64,000 nt of DNA, taken from Streptomyces hiroshimensis. GTDB taxonomy: Bacteria; Actinomycetota; Actinomycetes; Streptomycetales; Streptomycetaceae. Position 1 is the stretch's first letter. Every line of letters begins with the position of its first letter. Of the stretch, positions 48,999 to 57,676 are shown one piece after another. The notes under the pieces are model-generated. The model searched no databases. It saw only the letters and a program-made list of their open reading frames with translations, and was not told the DNA's origin. The position numbers and the translations under genes are program-made. Location of the stretch: positions 295,191 to 359,190 of the forward strand of contig NZ_BMUT01000008.1 in NCBI RefSeq assembly GCF_014650335.1, read 5' to 3'.

Positions 48999-50410
48999 AG
49001 CGGCGGTCCGGCCGGGCGCTCGAACTGCTGCGGCCCACCTCGATCCGGGGCCGGCTGACCTGCCTAGTCGCCGTCTCGGCCCTGCTCCCGCTGATCGTCG
49101 GCGCGGGGCTGGCCGCGGGCTCGCTGCGCGACTACCTGGCGCGGGAGGCCGTCGACTACACGTCCCGGAAGACCGCCGCCGTCCCCCGGCTCATCGACGG
49201 CGATCCGGACGCCCAGCTCTTCTACACGGCCGAGAAGCTGCGCGACGACCCCCGGCTGCGGGTGGAAACGGGCATCGAACCCCGTAAGGAGCGCTGGGAA
49301 CCGGGCCCTCAGCCGACGGATCGCGAGCCCCCGCACGGCGGCGAGACGCTGTCGCTGTGGCCGTGGACCGACCCCGGCAGCCGGACCCCGAGCCTCAACT
49401 ACGAACTGGTCGGCACCGACGGCCGCTACCTGCACGTCTTCAACAGGCTCCAGGACGAGCAGCGCCGCCTCAACCACATGGGGTGGCTGCTCATCGGCGC
49501 CGTCCTGCTGGTGACGGCCGCCGTCGCGGGCGCGACGTGGTTCGTGGCCGGGCGGGTGCTGCGCCCGGTCGAGGCGATCCGCACCCAGTTCGCCGAGCTG
49601 ACCGCCCACCACCTGGAACGCCGGGTGCCGGTGCCGCAGACCCGCGACGAGGTGGCCCGGCTCGCCGGGACGATGAACAGCACGCTCGACCGGCTGCAGG
49701 CGGCGGTCGACCAGCAGCGCCGGTTCGTCGGGGACGCCTCGCACGAACTGCGCAGCCCGCTCGCCGCCCTGCGGGCCGAGCTGGAGATCGCCCTCGCCCA
49801 CCCCGAGCACGCCGAGTGGACGGCGGTGGCCGAGGCGGCGCTCGGCGACACGCGGCGGCTGCAGAGCATCACCTCGGACCTGCTGCTCCTCGCCCGGCTG
49901 GACGCGACCGGCGCGGAGGGGCTGCCGGGGGCTCAGCCCGTCGACCTGACCGCCCTGGTCCGTGAGGAGGTCCGGCGCCGTCCGGAGGGCCGGCGGGCCC
50001 TGGAGGTCCGTATCGAGGCCCCGGATCCCGTCATCGTGCACGGCCGCCACACGCTCATCGCCCGCCTCCTGGGCAACCTCCTCGACAACGCCGACCGGCA
50101 CGCCGCCCACGCCGTCACCGTCATCGTCGCCGTCACCGGCGCCGTCAGCCTCGGCTGCGACCCCGGCCGGCGGGTCGCGGTCCTGCACGTCGAGGACGAC
50201 GGCCCGGGCATCCACCCGGACGACCGGCAGCGCGTGTTCGAACGCTTCACCCGGCTCGACGACGCCCGTACGCGCGCGACGGGCGGTACGGGACTCGGCC
50301 TCGCCATCGCCCACCACATCGCGACCGTGCACCGCGGAACCCTGGAGATCACCGACAGCCCGCGGGGCGCCCGGTTCACCACGACGCTGCCGAGCGCGGA
50401 CCCGGGGTAG
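48995..50410 (+). CDS. Sensor histidine kinase, partner of the upstream regulator
   Basis: A 471-residue membrane kinase: TM1 near residues 20-42, an extracytoplasmic region of about 110 residues with no recognised sensor fold, TM2 (GWLLIGAVLLVTAAVAGATWFVAG), a HAMP domain (RPVEAIRTQFAELTAHHLERRVPVPQTRDEVARL), HisKA with FVGDASHELRSPLAALRAELEIAL (His near residue 250) and the ATPase domain (LLGNLLDNADRHA, DDGPGIHPDD, GGTGLGLAIAHHI). The signal is unknown. Behind its stop lies a 16-bp tandem repeat. Confidence 0.94.
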   Translation: MKRRSGRALELLRPTSIRGRLTCLVAVSALLPLIVGAGLAAGSLRDYLAREAVDYTSRKTAAVPRLIDGDPDAQLFYTAEKLRDDPRLRVETGIEPRKERWEPGPQPTDREPPHGGETLSLWPWTDPGSRTPSLNYELVGTDGRYLHVFNRLQDEQRRLNHMGWLLIGAVLLVTAAVAGATWFVAGRVLRPVEAIRTQFAELTAHHLERRVPVPQTRDEVARLAGTMNSTLDRLQAAVDQQRRFVGDASHELRSPLAALRAELEIALAHPEHAEWTAVAEAALGDTRRLQSITSDLLLLARLDATGAEGLPGAQPVDLTALVREEVRRRPEGRRALEVRIEAPDPVIVHGRHTLIARLLGNLLDNADRHAAHAVTVIVAVTGAVSLGCDPGRRVAVLHVEDDGPGIHPDDRQRVFERFTRLDDARTRATGGTGLGLAIAHHIATVHRGTLEITDSPRGARFTTTLPSADPG

Positions 50411-50466
50411 TGCGGACCCGGGATAGTGCGGACCCGGGATAGTGCGGACCCGGGATAGTGCGGACC
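50401..50466. repeat. 16-bp tandem repeat, four copies, spanning the kinase stop codon
   Basis: CCCGGGATAGTGCGGA repeats at 50401 (one change), 50417, 50433 and 50449, and begins a fifth copy. The TAG of the first unit (50408-50410) is the kinase stop; each further unit brings another in-register TAG-containing copy. It is a likely variable-number repeat. Confidence 0.92.
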
Positions 50467-50540
50467 CAAGATCTAAGTCATGGCATCAGAACCCCCGACA
50501 CAGTTGAATATCCGCACACACATCCGACATCGGGGGGTTC

Positions 50541-51179
50541 ATGTTCGACATCGTCATCCTGGCGCTGCCCACGCTCATGGCGGCGGGCGGGATCGCCGGA
50601 ATGGTGTGGGCGGTCGTGCGGCTGCGGCGGCTGCGGGCCGCGTGGCACAGCGGCATCGAGGTGCAGGGGCGCTGCCTGCGCCTGTACGCGACGACGGTCA
50701 CCCGCCGGCAGGGTGCGCACAGGTCGTCCTCGACCACGCTGCACCACGTCTACGAGTTCACGTCGCAGGACGGGGAGCGGCGGCGGTTCGAGGAGGCGGG
50801 CGGGTCGGCGACGGTCATCGAGGGGGACAGCGTCGTCATCCGCTACCCGCAGGGCCGCCCGGACCGGGCCACGGCCATCCCGCCCGGGGACGCGAGGACG
50901 CGGGTGGGAACGGGGATCCTGCTGGCCTTCCTGACGCTGTTCGTGGCCGGATGCGTGGGCTTCGGGGTCTTCTACCTGAGCGTGTTCAAGCCCGCGAAGG
51001 AGAAGGTCACGGAGCGGATCGAGCAGCCGTGGCCGTCGGCTCCCCCGGCAGCCCCTGCGCCTGCTCCGCCGAAGGGTTTCCCCACGGGTGTCCCGAGCGG
51101 CTTTCCCACGGACTTCCCCACCGGCTTCCCCACCGGCTTCCCGAGCGGGTTCCCCTCCGGTCCCGGGGACCTTCCGTGA
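50541..51179 (+). CDS. DUF3592-like membrane protein with Gly-Phe-Pro repeat tail
   Basis: A 212-residue protein with a TM segment at the N-terminus (IVILALPTLMAAGGIAGMVWAVVRL), a beta-rich DUF3592-like soluble part (residues 30-125, VYEFTSQDGERRRFEEAGGSATVIEGDSVVIRYPQG), a second TM (LLAFLTLFVAGCVGFGVFYLSVF) and a C-terminal tail of GFPTG/GFPSG repeats. Function unknown. ATG 50541 has GGGGGG just ahead. The tail repeats are visible in DNA as 12- to 15-base units. Confidence 0.72.
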   Translation: MFDIVILALPTLMAAGGIAGMVWAVVRLRRLRAAWHSGIEVQGRCLRLYATTVTRRQGAHRSSSTTLHHVYEFTSQDGERRRFEEAGGSATVIEGDSVVIRYPQGRPDRATAIPPGDARTRVGTGILLAFLTLFVAGCVGFGVFYLSVFKPAKEKVTERIEQPWPSAPPAAPAPAPPKGFPTGVPSGFPTDFPTGFPTGFPSGFPSGPGDLP

Positions 51180-51284
51180 CGAACCCCTCCGCAACGGAGG
51201 TCATGACCCGGCGATCGCTGGGTATACGCCGGTCGACAGAGGTGAAGAAGCAGGTCAGCGCAGCAGCGACGAGGGAGCCGCCGG

Positions 51285-51692
51285 ATGGTTGTGATCGAAG
51301 CCCCGTACGGGGACGCCGCCCGGGCGCGTCACGCGACGGCGGAGTTCCTGGCCCGCCACTGCCCGTGGGCGGATCCCGACGCCGTCGTCCTGGTGGTCTC
51401 GGAGCTGGTCACCAATGCGATACGGCACGCGGGCGGCTGGTGGAGGCTGTGCGTGCGGGCCGTGCAGGGCCGCCTGGTGGTGGAGATCGCGGACGCGAGC
51501 CCGCGCCCGCCGCAGCCGCGTCCGCCGGACTTCGGCGGGGGCGGCGGGCTGGGCTGGCACATGGTCGAACGGCTGGCCGGCCTGCTGGAGGTGGACCGGC
51601 GCCCGGACGGCAAGACCGTCCGGGCCACGTGGCTGGGACCGGCGGCGTCGGCGGCGGTGGCGGCGCCGGGGGCAGTGGCGCCTGCGGCGTAG
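51285..51692 (+). CDS. HATPase_c_2 ATP-binding protein (anti-sigma factor-like)
   Basis: A 135-residue serine-kinase-type ATPase related to RsbW/SpoIIAB. VVLVVSELVTNAIRHAGGWW is the N-box, VVEIADASPRPPQPR the D-box and GGGGLGWHMVERLAGLLEV the glycine-rich lid. An Ala/Pro tail follows. It converges on a SigB-type sigma gene 105 bases away on the other strand and may regulate it, though such proteins are very numerous in Streptomyces and need not act on neighbours. Confidence 0.88.
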   Translation: MVVIEAPYGDAARARHATAEFLARHCPWADPDAVVLVVSELVTNAIRHAGGWWRLCVRAVQGRLVVEIADASPRPPQPRPPDFGGGGGLGWHMVERLAGLLEVDRRPDGKTVRATWLGPAASAAVAAPGAVAPAA

Positions 51693-51706
51693 AGCCTCCG
51701 CAGGAA

Positions 51707-51738
51707 AAGGGGCTCGGCCCGGCGAGGCCGAGCCCCTT
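51707..51738. terminator. Terminator between the HATPase and sigma-factor genes
   Basis: AAGGGGCTCGGCC, loop CGGCGA, GGCCGAGCCCCTT: a 13-bp perfect stem with T at its end. Confidence 0.85.
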
Positions 51739-51797
51739 CGCCTCTTCGGCTTCTTCGCCGACGCCGCCCGGGCCGGCCCGGGGCGCCCCGCCAGCGA

Positions 51798-52676
51798 CTA
51801 CTTGTGTCCCAGCATCCCCGCCCGCAGCCGCGTCAGGATCCTCGTCAGCAGCCGCGACACGTGCATCTGCGAGATGCCCAGCACCGCGCCGATCTCGGAC
51901 TGCGTCATCTCCCCGCCGAACCGCATCCGCAGGATCTGCCGGTCGCGTTCGTCGAGCTCGGCGACGAGCGGTTTGAGCGCGTGCAGGTTCTCGACGCCTT
52001 CGATGGCGGGGTCGAGCCCGCCCAGACGGTCGGCGTAGGTGGTGCCGGACTGCTCGGGGCCGTCGTCCACGGGGACGTCGATGGAGCCGGCCGTGTAGCC
52101 GTTGCCGGCGACGATGCCCTCGACGACCTCCTCGCGGCTGAGCCCGAGGTGCTCGGCCAGCTCGGCGGGCGTCGGCGAGTGGTCCAGCTCCTGCGAGAGC
52201 TCACCGGTGGCCTTGGCCAGCTCGACGCGCAGCTCCTGCAGCCGCCGCGGAACGTGCACCGACCAGCCGGTGTCGCGGAAGTGCCGCTTGATCTCACCCA
52301 CGATGTAGGGCACGGCGAAGGTGGTGAACTCCACCTCGCGCGAGAGGTCGAACCGGTCGATCGCCTTGATCAGGCCGATCGTGCCGACCTGGATGATGTC
52401 CTCCATCTGGTCGCCGCGGCTGCGGAACCGGGAGGCGGCGAAGCGGACGAGCGAGAGGTTGATCTCGATGAGGGTGTTCCGCGCGTACTGGTACGCGTGC
52501 GTGCCCTCCTCCAGTTCCCGCAGGCGTGCGAAGAACAGCCCGGACAGTGCGCGGGCGTCGCGAGGCGCCACTGTGGACGCGTCCTCGATGTACGGCAGCC
52601 CCCCGACCGCTTCTTCGAGGTGCTGCGGAGCAGTCCCCGAATGCCCTGTCGTAACCGTGGATGCCGTGATGGTCAC
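51798..52676 (-). CDS. SigB/F/G-family alternative sigma factor
   Basis: A 292-residue stress sigma factor, a paralogue of the SigH gene 16 kb away. Region 2 reads RFRSRGDQMEDIIQVGTIGLIKAIDRFDLSREVEFTTFAVPYIVGEIKRHFRDTGW, region 3 LQELRVELAKATGELSQELDHSPTPAELAEHLGLS, region 4 MRFGGEMTQSEIGAVLGISQMHVSRLLTRIL. GTG 52676, behind GGGGAGG, is taken as the start; the longer frame upstream is not coding-like. The convergent HATPase gene is a candidate anti-sigma factor. Confidence 0.93.
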   Translation of the reverse strand: MTITASTVTTGHSGTAPQHLEEAVGGLPYIEDASTVAPRDARALSGLFFARLRELEEGTHAYQYARNTLIEINLSLVRFAASRFRSRGDQMEDIIQVGTIGLIKAIDRFDLSREVEFTTFAVPYIVGEIKRHFRDTGWSVHVPRRLQELRVELAKATGELSQELDHSPTPAELAEHLGLSREEVVEGIVAGNGYTAGSIDVPVDDGPEQSGTTYADRLGGLDPAIEGVENLHALKPLVAELDERDRQILRMRFGGEMTQSEIGAVLGISQMHVSRLLTRILTRLRAGMLGHK

Positions 52677-52934
52677 ATCGTCCTCCCCAGATCCGTAGGT
52701 GACCCCCGAGCGCCTACCCGGAGACCCGTGGCCCATGCATGCCGGTTCGCGGAAGTGCACACAAGCGGAAGGGGAGCGGAGGGAGAGCGGGAGGGAGGGG
52801 GGCGGAATGAGAGGGAGGGGGGGAGGGAGAACTGACGAAGCGACGGCGACGGGAACCGGACGCACGTGGTGGGCGGCCCGGTGACGCCCGGCGGTCACCC
52901 GCCCGTTCCCCGCCCGTCACCGGCGGGCGTGAGC

Positions 52935-53606
52935 ATGCCATCCATGACCGCACCGATACCGGCCCGCCGCGCCGCAGTTGCCCTCGCCGTCACCGCCCTG
53001 ACCACGGCCGCGACGGTCGTCACCACGACGGACGCGACCGCGGCCCCCGCCGCCCGCCCGGCCGCGGCCGCCGCGGCGAGCGCCTCGTGGACCTCCGGGC
53101 CCGCGGGGCTCAAGGGCGTCGACTACGCCGTCTGGCAGCGCGACGTGCAGGCCGTCATCGACCGGGCCCTGCCCTACGTCAAGGAGCGCACCGAAAACGC
53201 GCACGGCCGGAAGCAGGCCGTCGTCCTCGACATCGACAACAGCTCCCTGGAGACCGACTTCCACTGGACGTACCCCACGCCGGCCATCGCCGCGGTGCTG
53301 GACCTGACGCGTTACGCGCACGCGCGGGGCGCCGCGATCTTCTTCGTCACCGCCCGCCCCGGCATCCTCGACTCGCTCACCGAGCACAACCTGCGCGAGG
53401 TCGGCTACCCCGTCAGCGGCCTGTACGTACGGCACCTCCCGGACCTCTTCCAGGACGTGAGCACGTACAAGACCGCCAAGCGCGCGGAGATCGAGAAGCA
53501 GGGGTACTCGATCATCGCGAACATCGGGAACAACACCACCGACCTCGTGGGCGGCCACGCGGAGCGGACCTTCAAGCTGCCGGACTACGACGGCAAGCTC
53601 TCGTAA
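52935..53606 (+). CDS. Secreted HAD-family acid phosphatase
   Basis: A 223-residue exported HAD (class IIIB, acid phosphatase family) enzyme. A signal peptide covers about 35 residues (AAVALAVTALTTAATVV); the mature part has AVVLDIDNSSLETDFHW with the two catalytic aspartates, IFFVTARPG, and IIANIGNNTTDLVGGHAERTFKLPDY with the third acidic pair. It removes phosphate from small organic phosphates outside the cell. ATG 52935 is the working start; GTG 52929 and ATG 52944 are near alternatives. Confidence 0.88.
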   Translation: MPSMTAPIPARRAAVALAVTALTTAATVVTTTDATAAPAARPAAAAAASASWTSGPAGLKGVDYAVWQRDVQAVIDRALPYVKERTENAHGRKQAVVLDIDNSSLETDFHWTYPTPAIAAVLDLTRYAHARGAAIFFVTARPGILDSLTEHNLREVGYPVSGLYVRHLPDLFQDVSTYKTAKRAEIEKQGYSIIANIGNNTTDLVGGHAERTFKLPDYDGKLS

Positions 53607-53615
53607 CTCTCGTAG
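53598..53615. repeat. 9-bp duplication covering the acid phosphatase stop codon
   Basis: CTCTCGTAA (53598-53606) is followed at once by CTCTCGTAG (53607-53615). The duplicated unit contains the stop, so two in-frame stop codons result. Confidence 0.7.
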
Positions 53616-53643
53616 CCCTCACAGCCGCCGGACCCCGTACGCC

Positions 53644-53907
53644 TCAGTGCCGCGCCTTCGCCCTGTCGAGCGCGGCCACGCCCAGCGCGGCCAGCCCGAT
53701 CTGGATGAGCCACTCGATCCAGTCGACCCCCTTGGTGTCGTCGACGCCCAGCCAGTGGGCGATGGCCGCGCCCAGGAACGCGGCGGCGATGCCCACCACG
53801 ATCGTCCACAGCACCCCGATGTGCTGGCGCCCGGGGACGACCAGCCGCCCGAGCACGCCGATGATCAGACCGATGACGATCGCACTGAAAATTCCGGAGA
53901 TTTCCAC
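53644..53907 (-). CDS. GlsB/YeaQ/YmgE-family small membrane protein
   Basis: An 87-residue protein of the transglycosylase-associated (GlsB/YeaQ/YmgE) family. Three hydrophobic segments: IFSAIVIGLIIGVLGRLVVPG, VLWTIVVGIAAAFLGAAIA and WLIQIGLAALGVAAL; GRLVVPGRQHIG matches the family core. Stress-induced in other bacteria; molecular role unknown. ATG 53907. Confidence 0.88.
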   Translation of the reverse strand: MEISGIFSAIVIGLIIGVLGRLVVPGRQHIGVLWTIVVGIAAAFLGAAIAHWLGVDDTKGVDWIEWLIQIGLAALGVAALDRAKARH

Positions 53908-54068
53908 GGGTCCCCCTTTTGCAGCCTGTTGTGGCCGTTCCGGACCGGTTGCTCTCGGTACTTCTGCCCAGCCGCCGGGCGGCGCATGTCCGCCCGTCCG
54001 CTCGCCGCACCCTGCCTAGACTGGTCGTGCCGGGCACAGGGACGCGCGGCAGGAACGGGAGAGCGACA

Positions 54069-54488
54069 GTGGCCGCAGGTGTCGGAAGCTTCGAGGACGT
54101 CGAAGAGGACTTCGGCGAAGGCCTCGGCGACCCCTCGGCGGACGTGCTCACCGAGGCCGCCGCGGCCTTCGGGCTGCTCGCCTCGCCCGCCCGGCTCCAC
54201 CTGGTGTGGGCCCTCGCCCAGGGCGAGAGCGACGTCACGGCCCTCGCCGAGCGGGTGGGCGGCGCGCTCCCCGCGATCAGCCAGCACCTGGCGAAGCTGA
54301 AGCTGGCCGGGCTCGTGCGCTCGCGCCGCGAGGGGCGCCGCATGGTCTACCTCGTGGACGACCCGCACGTCGTCGCGATCGTCCGGCTGATGGTCGGCCA
54401 GCTCACCGACCGCGAGGCCGGGGCGGCGGCCGGTGCCGGCGGGCGCGGCGCCGCTCGTAGCGGGCGTCTCCATGGCCTGGGCGCCTGA
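54069..54488 (+). CDS. ArsR/SmtB-family metal-responsive repressor
   Basis: A 139-residue winged-helix regulator: ASPARLHLVWALAQGESDVTALAERVGGALPAISQHLAKLKLAGLVRSRREGRRMVYLVDD. It has no cysteine, so a thiolate metal site is excluded; DDPHVVAIVRLMVGQLTDREAG fits an alpha-5 site with Asp/His ligands as in CzrA or NmtR types. The start is GTG 54069. It overlaps the start of the P-type ATPase gene by about 17 bases, so the two are coupled, and it probably controls it. Confidence 0.9.
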   Translation: MAAGVGSFEDVEEDFGEGLGDPSADVLTEAAAAFGLLASPARLHLVWALAQGESDVTALAERVGGALPAISQHLAKLKLAGLVRSRREGRRMVYLVDDPHVVAIVRLMVGQLTDREAGAAAGAGGRGAARSGRLHGLGA

Positions 54489-57159
54489 CCGCTCCGCCGC
54501 GCGAGGAGGCACCGGAACCACCACCGGAACCACCCTGGAGGTCCTGCGCGCGCTGGAGAGCGGGCCCCGCGGGCTGCCGGAGGCGGAGGCCGACGCACGG
54601 CTCGCGCGCCACGGCGAGAACGTCTTCCCCGGGCGCCGCCCCGACCCCTGGCCGCGCCGCTTCGCGCGCAGCCTGCGCGACCCCTTCACCGCCGTCCTCC
54701 TCTCCCTCGGCCTGGTGTCGGCGGGCCTCGCCGCCTGGGGCACCGCCTGTGTGATCGCCGTCCTCGTCACGGTCAGCTGTGTGCTGCGCGCGACCGGCGA
54801 GCACCGCGCCGACCGCTCGGCGGCCGCCCTGCGCGAGCTGCTGGCCACCACCGCGACCGTCCGCCGCCGCCCCGCGGAGACGGAGGAGCCGGTGACCCGC
54901 GAGCTGCCCGTCGAGCAGCTCGTGCCGGGCGACCTCGTCCTCCTCGCCCCCGGCGATCTCGTCCCCGCCGACCTGAGACTGCTGCGGACGACGGGCCTGA
55001 CCGTGCACGAGGCGGCGCTGACCGGCGAGTCCGCGCCCGTGGCCAGGAGCGCGCCCGGCGACCTGTGCCTCCAGGGCGGCAGCGTCGTCTCCGGCAGTGC
55101 CACCGGCGTCGTCGTCGCCACCGGGGCGGACACCGTCCTGTCCGGGGCCGTGCCGCAGGAGCGCGGCCGTCGCCTCCCCGGCCCCTTCGACCGCTCCGTG
55201 AACGGCATCGCCTGGACCCTGGTGCGGTGCATGCTGCTCGTCGCGCCGCTGGTGCTGCTCGCGAGCGCGCTGGTACGCGGCCGCGGCATGGAGACGCTGC
55301 CGTTCGCCGTCGCGGTGGCGGTGGGCCTCACCCCCGAGATGCTGCCGGTCGTCGTCACGACCGCCCTGGCGCGCGGTGCCGCCCTCCTCGCGCGCGGCGG
55401 CGAGGTGATCGTCAGACGGCTGCCCGCCCTGCACGACCTCGGCGCCGTCGACGTGCTGTGCGTCGACAAGACGGGCACGCTCACCCAGGACCGGCCGGTG
55501 TTCGCCTGCGCGGTCGACGCGGAGGGCCGCGACGACCCGGCCGTGCTGCACTGGGCCGCCGTGGCCGCCCTCTGGACGCTGCACCTCGCCGAGCTGCCCG
55601 CCCCGGACGCCCTCGACGAGGCGCTTCTCGACGCGGACGAGGAGCGGGGCGGCGGCGCGGACGGCGTCGAGGGCCTCGTCGCGCTGCCCTGCGGCCCGGG
55701 GCGCCGCATCGCCTCGGCCCTGGTCCGGGTGGCAGGCGGCGAGCCGGGCACTCTGCCGGACCTCCTGCCTGATCCCGTGCCGGGCTCCCTGTGGGGCTCC
55801 CTGCCGGGCAACGTCCGCCCGCTCCAGCCGCTCCGCCCGGCCGGGGGCGCCCCCGCGGGCCGGTACGTGCTCGTGGTGAAGGGCGCCGCGGAGGACGTCC
55901 TGGAGCGGTGCACGCGCGTGAGCGACGAAGGCCACGCCCGGGTCATCAGCGCTGCCGACCGTACAAGACTCGCCGCCCGGGCCGACGCCCTCGCCGGGAG
56001 CGGGCTGCGGGTGCTCGCCGTCGCCCTCGCCGAGCGGCCCGCGAGCACGAGCCCGTACGCGCCCGAGGACGAGCGGGAACTCACCCTCGTCGGCTTCGCC
56101 GGGCTGCAGGACGCCCTGGCGCCCACCGCCGCGGAGGCCCTGGCCGTCCTCGCCGGGCGCGGCGTGACCGTCAAGGTCGTCACCGGCGACCACCCGGGCA
56201 CGGCCGCCCGGGCCTGCCGCGAACTGGGCCTGGACCCCGGCGAACCCCTGACGGCCGCCCGGATCGACGCCGCCGACGACGCCGAACTCGCCCGGCTCGC
56301 GGCCCGCACCACCGTCTTCGCCCGCTGCGCGCCCGAACACAAGGCCCGCGTCGTCCGCGCCCTGCGCACCGGCGGCACCACGACCGGCTTCCTCGGCGAC
56401 GGCGTCAACGACCTCGCCGCGCTCCACGCCGCCGACGTGGGCATCTGCCCGCGGGACGGGGTGGCCGTGGCGCGCGAGGCGGCCGACGTGGTCCTCGCGT
56501 CGAAGGACCTCACCGCCCTCGACCGGGCCGTCGTCACCGGCCGCCGCAGCACCGGGCACATCACGGCCTACCTGCGCATCACGCTCTCGTCCAACCTCGG
56601 CAACGTCATCGCGATGCTGGCCGCGGGCCTGCTGCTGCCGTTCCTGCCCATGCTGCCCGCGCAGGTGCTCGTACAGAACCTCTGCTTCGACGCGGCCCAG
56701 CTCGCCCTCGCCTTCGACCGTCCCGGCGCCGCCGCCCACCTGCGCCCCGTGGTGCTGCGCCCGCGCGCCCTCTTCCGCTTCATGACGCGATTCGGCCTGC
56801 TGAACGCCACCGCCGACCTCGCGACCTTCGGCGTGCTCGCCCTCTCGGTGCACTCCCTCGGCGCCGAGGAGGGCCAGGCGGCCTTCCACGCAGGCTGGTT
56901 CACGGAGAACCTGCTCACCCAGGCCCTGGTGATGCTCCTGCTCCGCGCGGGCAGGGACGCGGCCGAACGCCGGGCCCCACTGCCGGTCCGCCTGGCAACC
57001 GCCGGCCTCGCCGTCGTGGGCCTGCTCCTGCCCCTGTCCCCCCTGGGCCCGGCCCTGGGCATGACGGCCCTGCCGCCGCTGTACTACGCACTGATGGCCG
57101 TCGTCCTGACGCTGTACGGGACGGCGTTGGCGGCGGCACACAGGAAAGCCCGTACATAG
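54472..57159 (+). CDS. P-type cation-transporting ATPase (MgtA-like, type IIIB)
   Basis: An 895-residue P-type ATPase. D332 in CVDKTGTLTQD is the phosphorylated aspartate; LTGESAPV is the actuator motif; GDGVNDLAALHAADVGI near residue 642 the hinge. VGLTPEMLPVVV near residues 284-295 in the ion-binding helix is the MgtA/MgtB form, so Mg2+ import or a related divalent role is favoured over heavy-metal efflux; heavy-metal CPC is absent. ArsR linkage implies metal-dependent expression. ATG 54472 lies within the ArsR 3' end; GTG 54433 is an alternative. Confidence 0.9.
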   Translation: MAWAPDRSAARGGTGTTTGTTLEVLRALESGPRGLPEAEADARLARHGENVFPGRRPDPWPRRFARSLRDPFTAVLLSLGLVSAGLAAWGTACVIAVLVTVSCVLRATGEHRADRSAAALRELLATTATVRRRPAETEEPVTRELPVEQLVPGDLVLLAPGDLVPADLRLLRTTGLTVHEAALTGESAPVARSAPGDLCLQGGSVVSGSATGVVVATGADTVLSGAVPQERGRRLPGPFDRSVNGIAWTLVRCMLLVAPLVLLASALVRGRGMETLPFAVAVAVGLTPEMLPVVVTTALARGAALLARGGEVIVRRLPALHDLGAVDVLCVDKTGTLTQDRPVFACAVDAEGRDDPAVLHWAAVAALWTLHLAELPAPDALDEALLDADEERGGGADGVEGLVALPCGPGRRIASALVRVAGGEPGTLPDLLPDPVPGSLWGSLPGNVRPLQPLRPAGGAPAGRYVLVVKGAAEDVLERCTRVSDEGHARVISAADRTRLAARADALAGSGLRVLAVALAERPASTSPYAPEDERELTLVGFAGLQDALAPTAAEALAVLAGRGVTVKVVTGDHPGTAARACRELGLDPGEPLTAARIDAADDAELARLAARTTVFARCAPEHKARVVRALRTGGTTTGFLGDGVNDLAALHAADVGICPRDGVAVAREAADVVLASKDLTALDRAVVTGRRSTGHITAYLRITLSSNLGNVIAMLAAGLLLPFLPMLPAQVLVQNLCFDAAQLALAFDRPGAAAHLRPVVLRPRALFRFMTRFGLLNATADLATFGVLALSVHSLGAEEGQAAFHAGWFTENLLTQALVMLLLRAGRDAAERRAPLPVRLATAGLAVVGLLLPLSPLGPALGMTALPPLYYALMAVVLTLYGTALAAAHRKART

Positions 57160-57168
57160 CAGAGCCTG

Positions 57169-57202
57169 TATCCGGAAAAGCCCGCTATCCGGAAAAGCCC
57201 GC
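57169..57202. repeat. 17-bp tandem duplication after the P-type ATPase gene
   Basis: TATCCGGAAAAGCCCGC occurs at 57169 and at 57186. It begins ten bases after the ATPase stop. Confidence 0.85.
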
Positions 57203-57210
57203 AAACAGCA

Positions 57211-57262
57211 GCGCACCCGGTCCGTTCCGGCCTCCCTCACGGGGGCCGGCGACCGGGTGCGC
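57211..57262. terminator. Bidirectional terminator between the P-ATPase and sodN genes
   Basis: GCGCACCCGGTC (57211-57222) and GACCGGGTGCGC (57251-57262) form a 12-bp perfect stem, with a nested GGCCTCC/GGGGGCC pairing in the loop. On the sodN side it closes the 3' untranslated region. Confidence 0.8.
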
Positions 57263-57280
57263 CTGCGCCATGCCGCCTGA

Positions 57281-57676
57281 TCAGGCCTTCTTGGTCTCCC
57301 AGAAGATGCGGTCGATCTCGGCGATGTAGTCCAGCGCCTTCTGGCCCGTCTTCGGGTCGTTGGACGCCTTGGCCGCGCTCAGGGCCTTCAGGGTGTCGTT
57401 GACCAGCTGGTGCAGCTGGGGGTACTTCTCGAAGTGCGGCGGCTTGAAGTAGTCGCTCCAGAGCACCGAGACGTGGTGCTTGGCGAGCTCCGCGCGCTGC
57501 TCCTTGATGATGAGCGCACGGGCGCGGAAGTCCGCGTCCTCGTTCGCCTGGTACTTCTCCTGGACGGCCTTGACCGACTCTGCCTCGATGCGCGCCTGGG
57601 CGGGGTCGTAGACACCGCAGGGCAGGTCGCAGTGGGCGCTGACTCGCACCTTGGGTGCGAACAGGCGGGAGAGCAT
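57281..57676 (-). CDS. sodN: Nickel superoxide dismutase
   Basis: Converts superoxide to oxygen and peroxide in the cytoplasm using nickel. The 131-residue precursor has a 14-residue propeptide (MLSRLFAPKVRVSA) and then the nickel hook HCDLPCGVY with H15, C16 and C20 (H1, C2, C6 of the mature enzyme). Length and sequence match the Streptomyces enzyme. Nickel control by Nur is known for this gene. It is divergent from its processing protease gene sodX. Confidence 0.97.
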   Translation of the reverse strand: MLSRLFAPKVRVSAHCDLPCGVYDPAQARIEAESVKAVQEKYQANEDADFRARALIIKEQRAELAKHHVSVLWSDYFKPPHFEKYPQLHQLVNDTLKALSAAKASNDPKTGQKALDYIAEIDRIFWETKKA

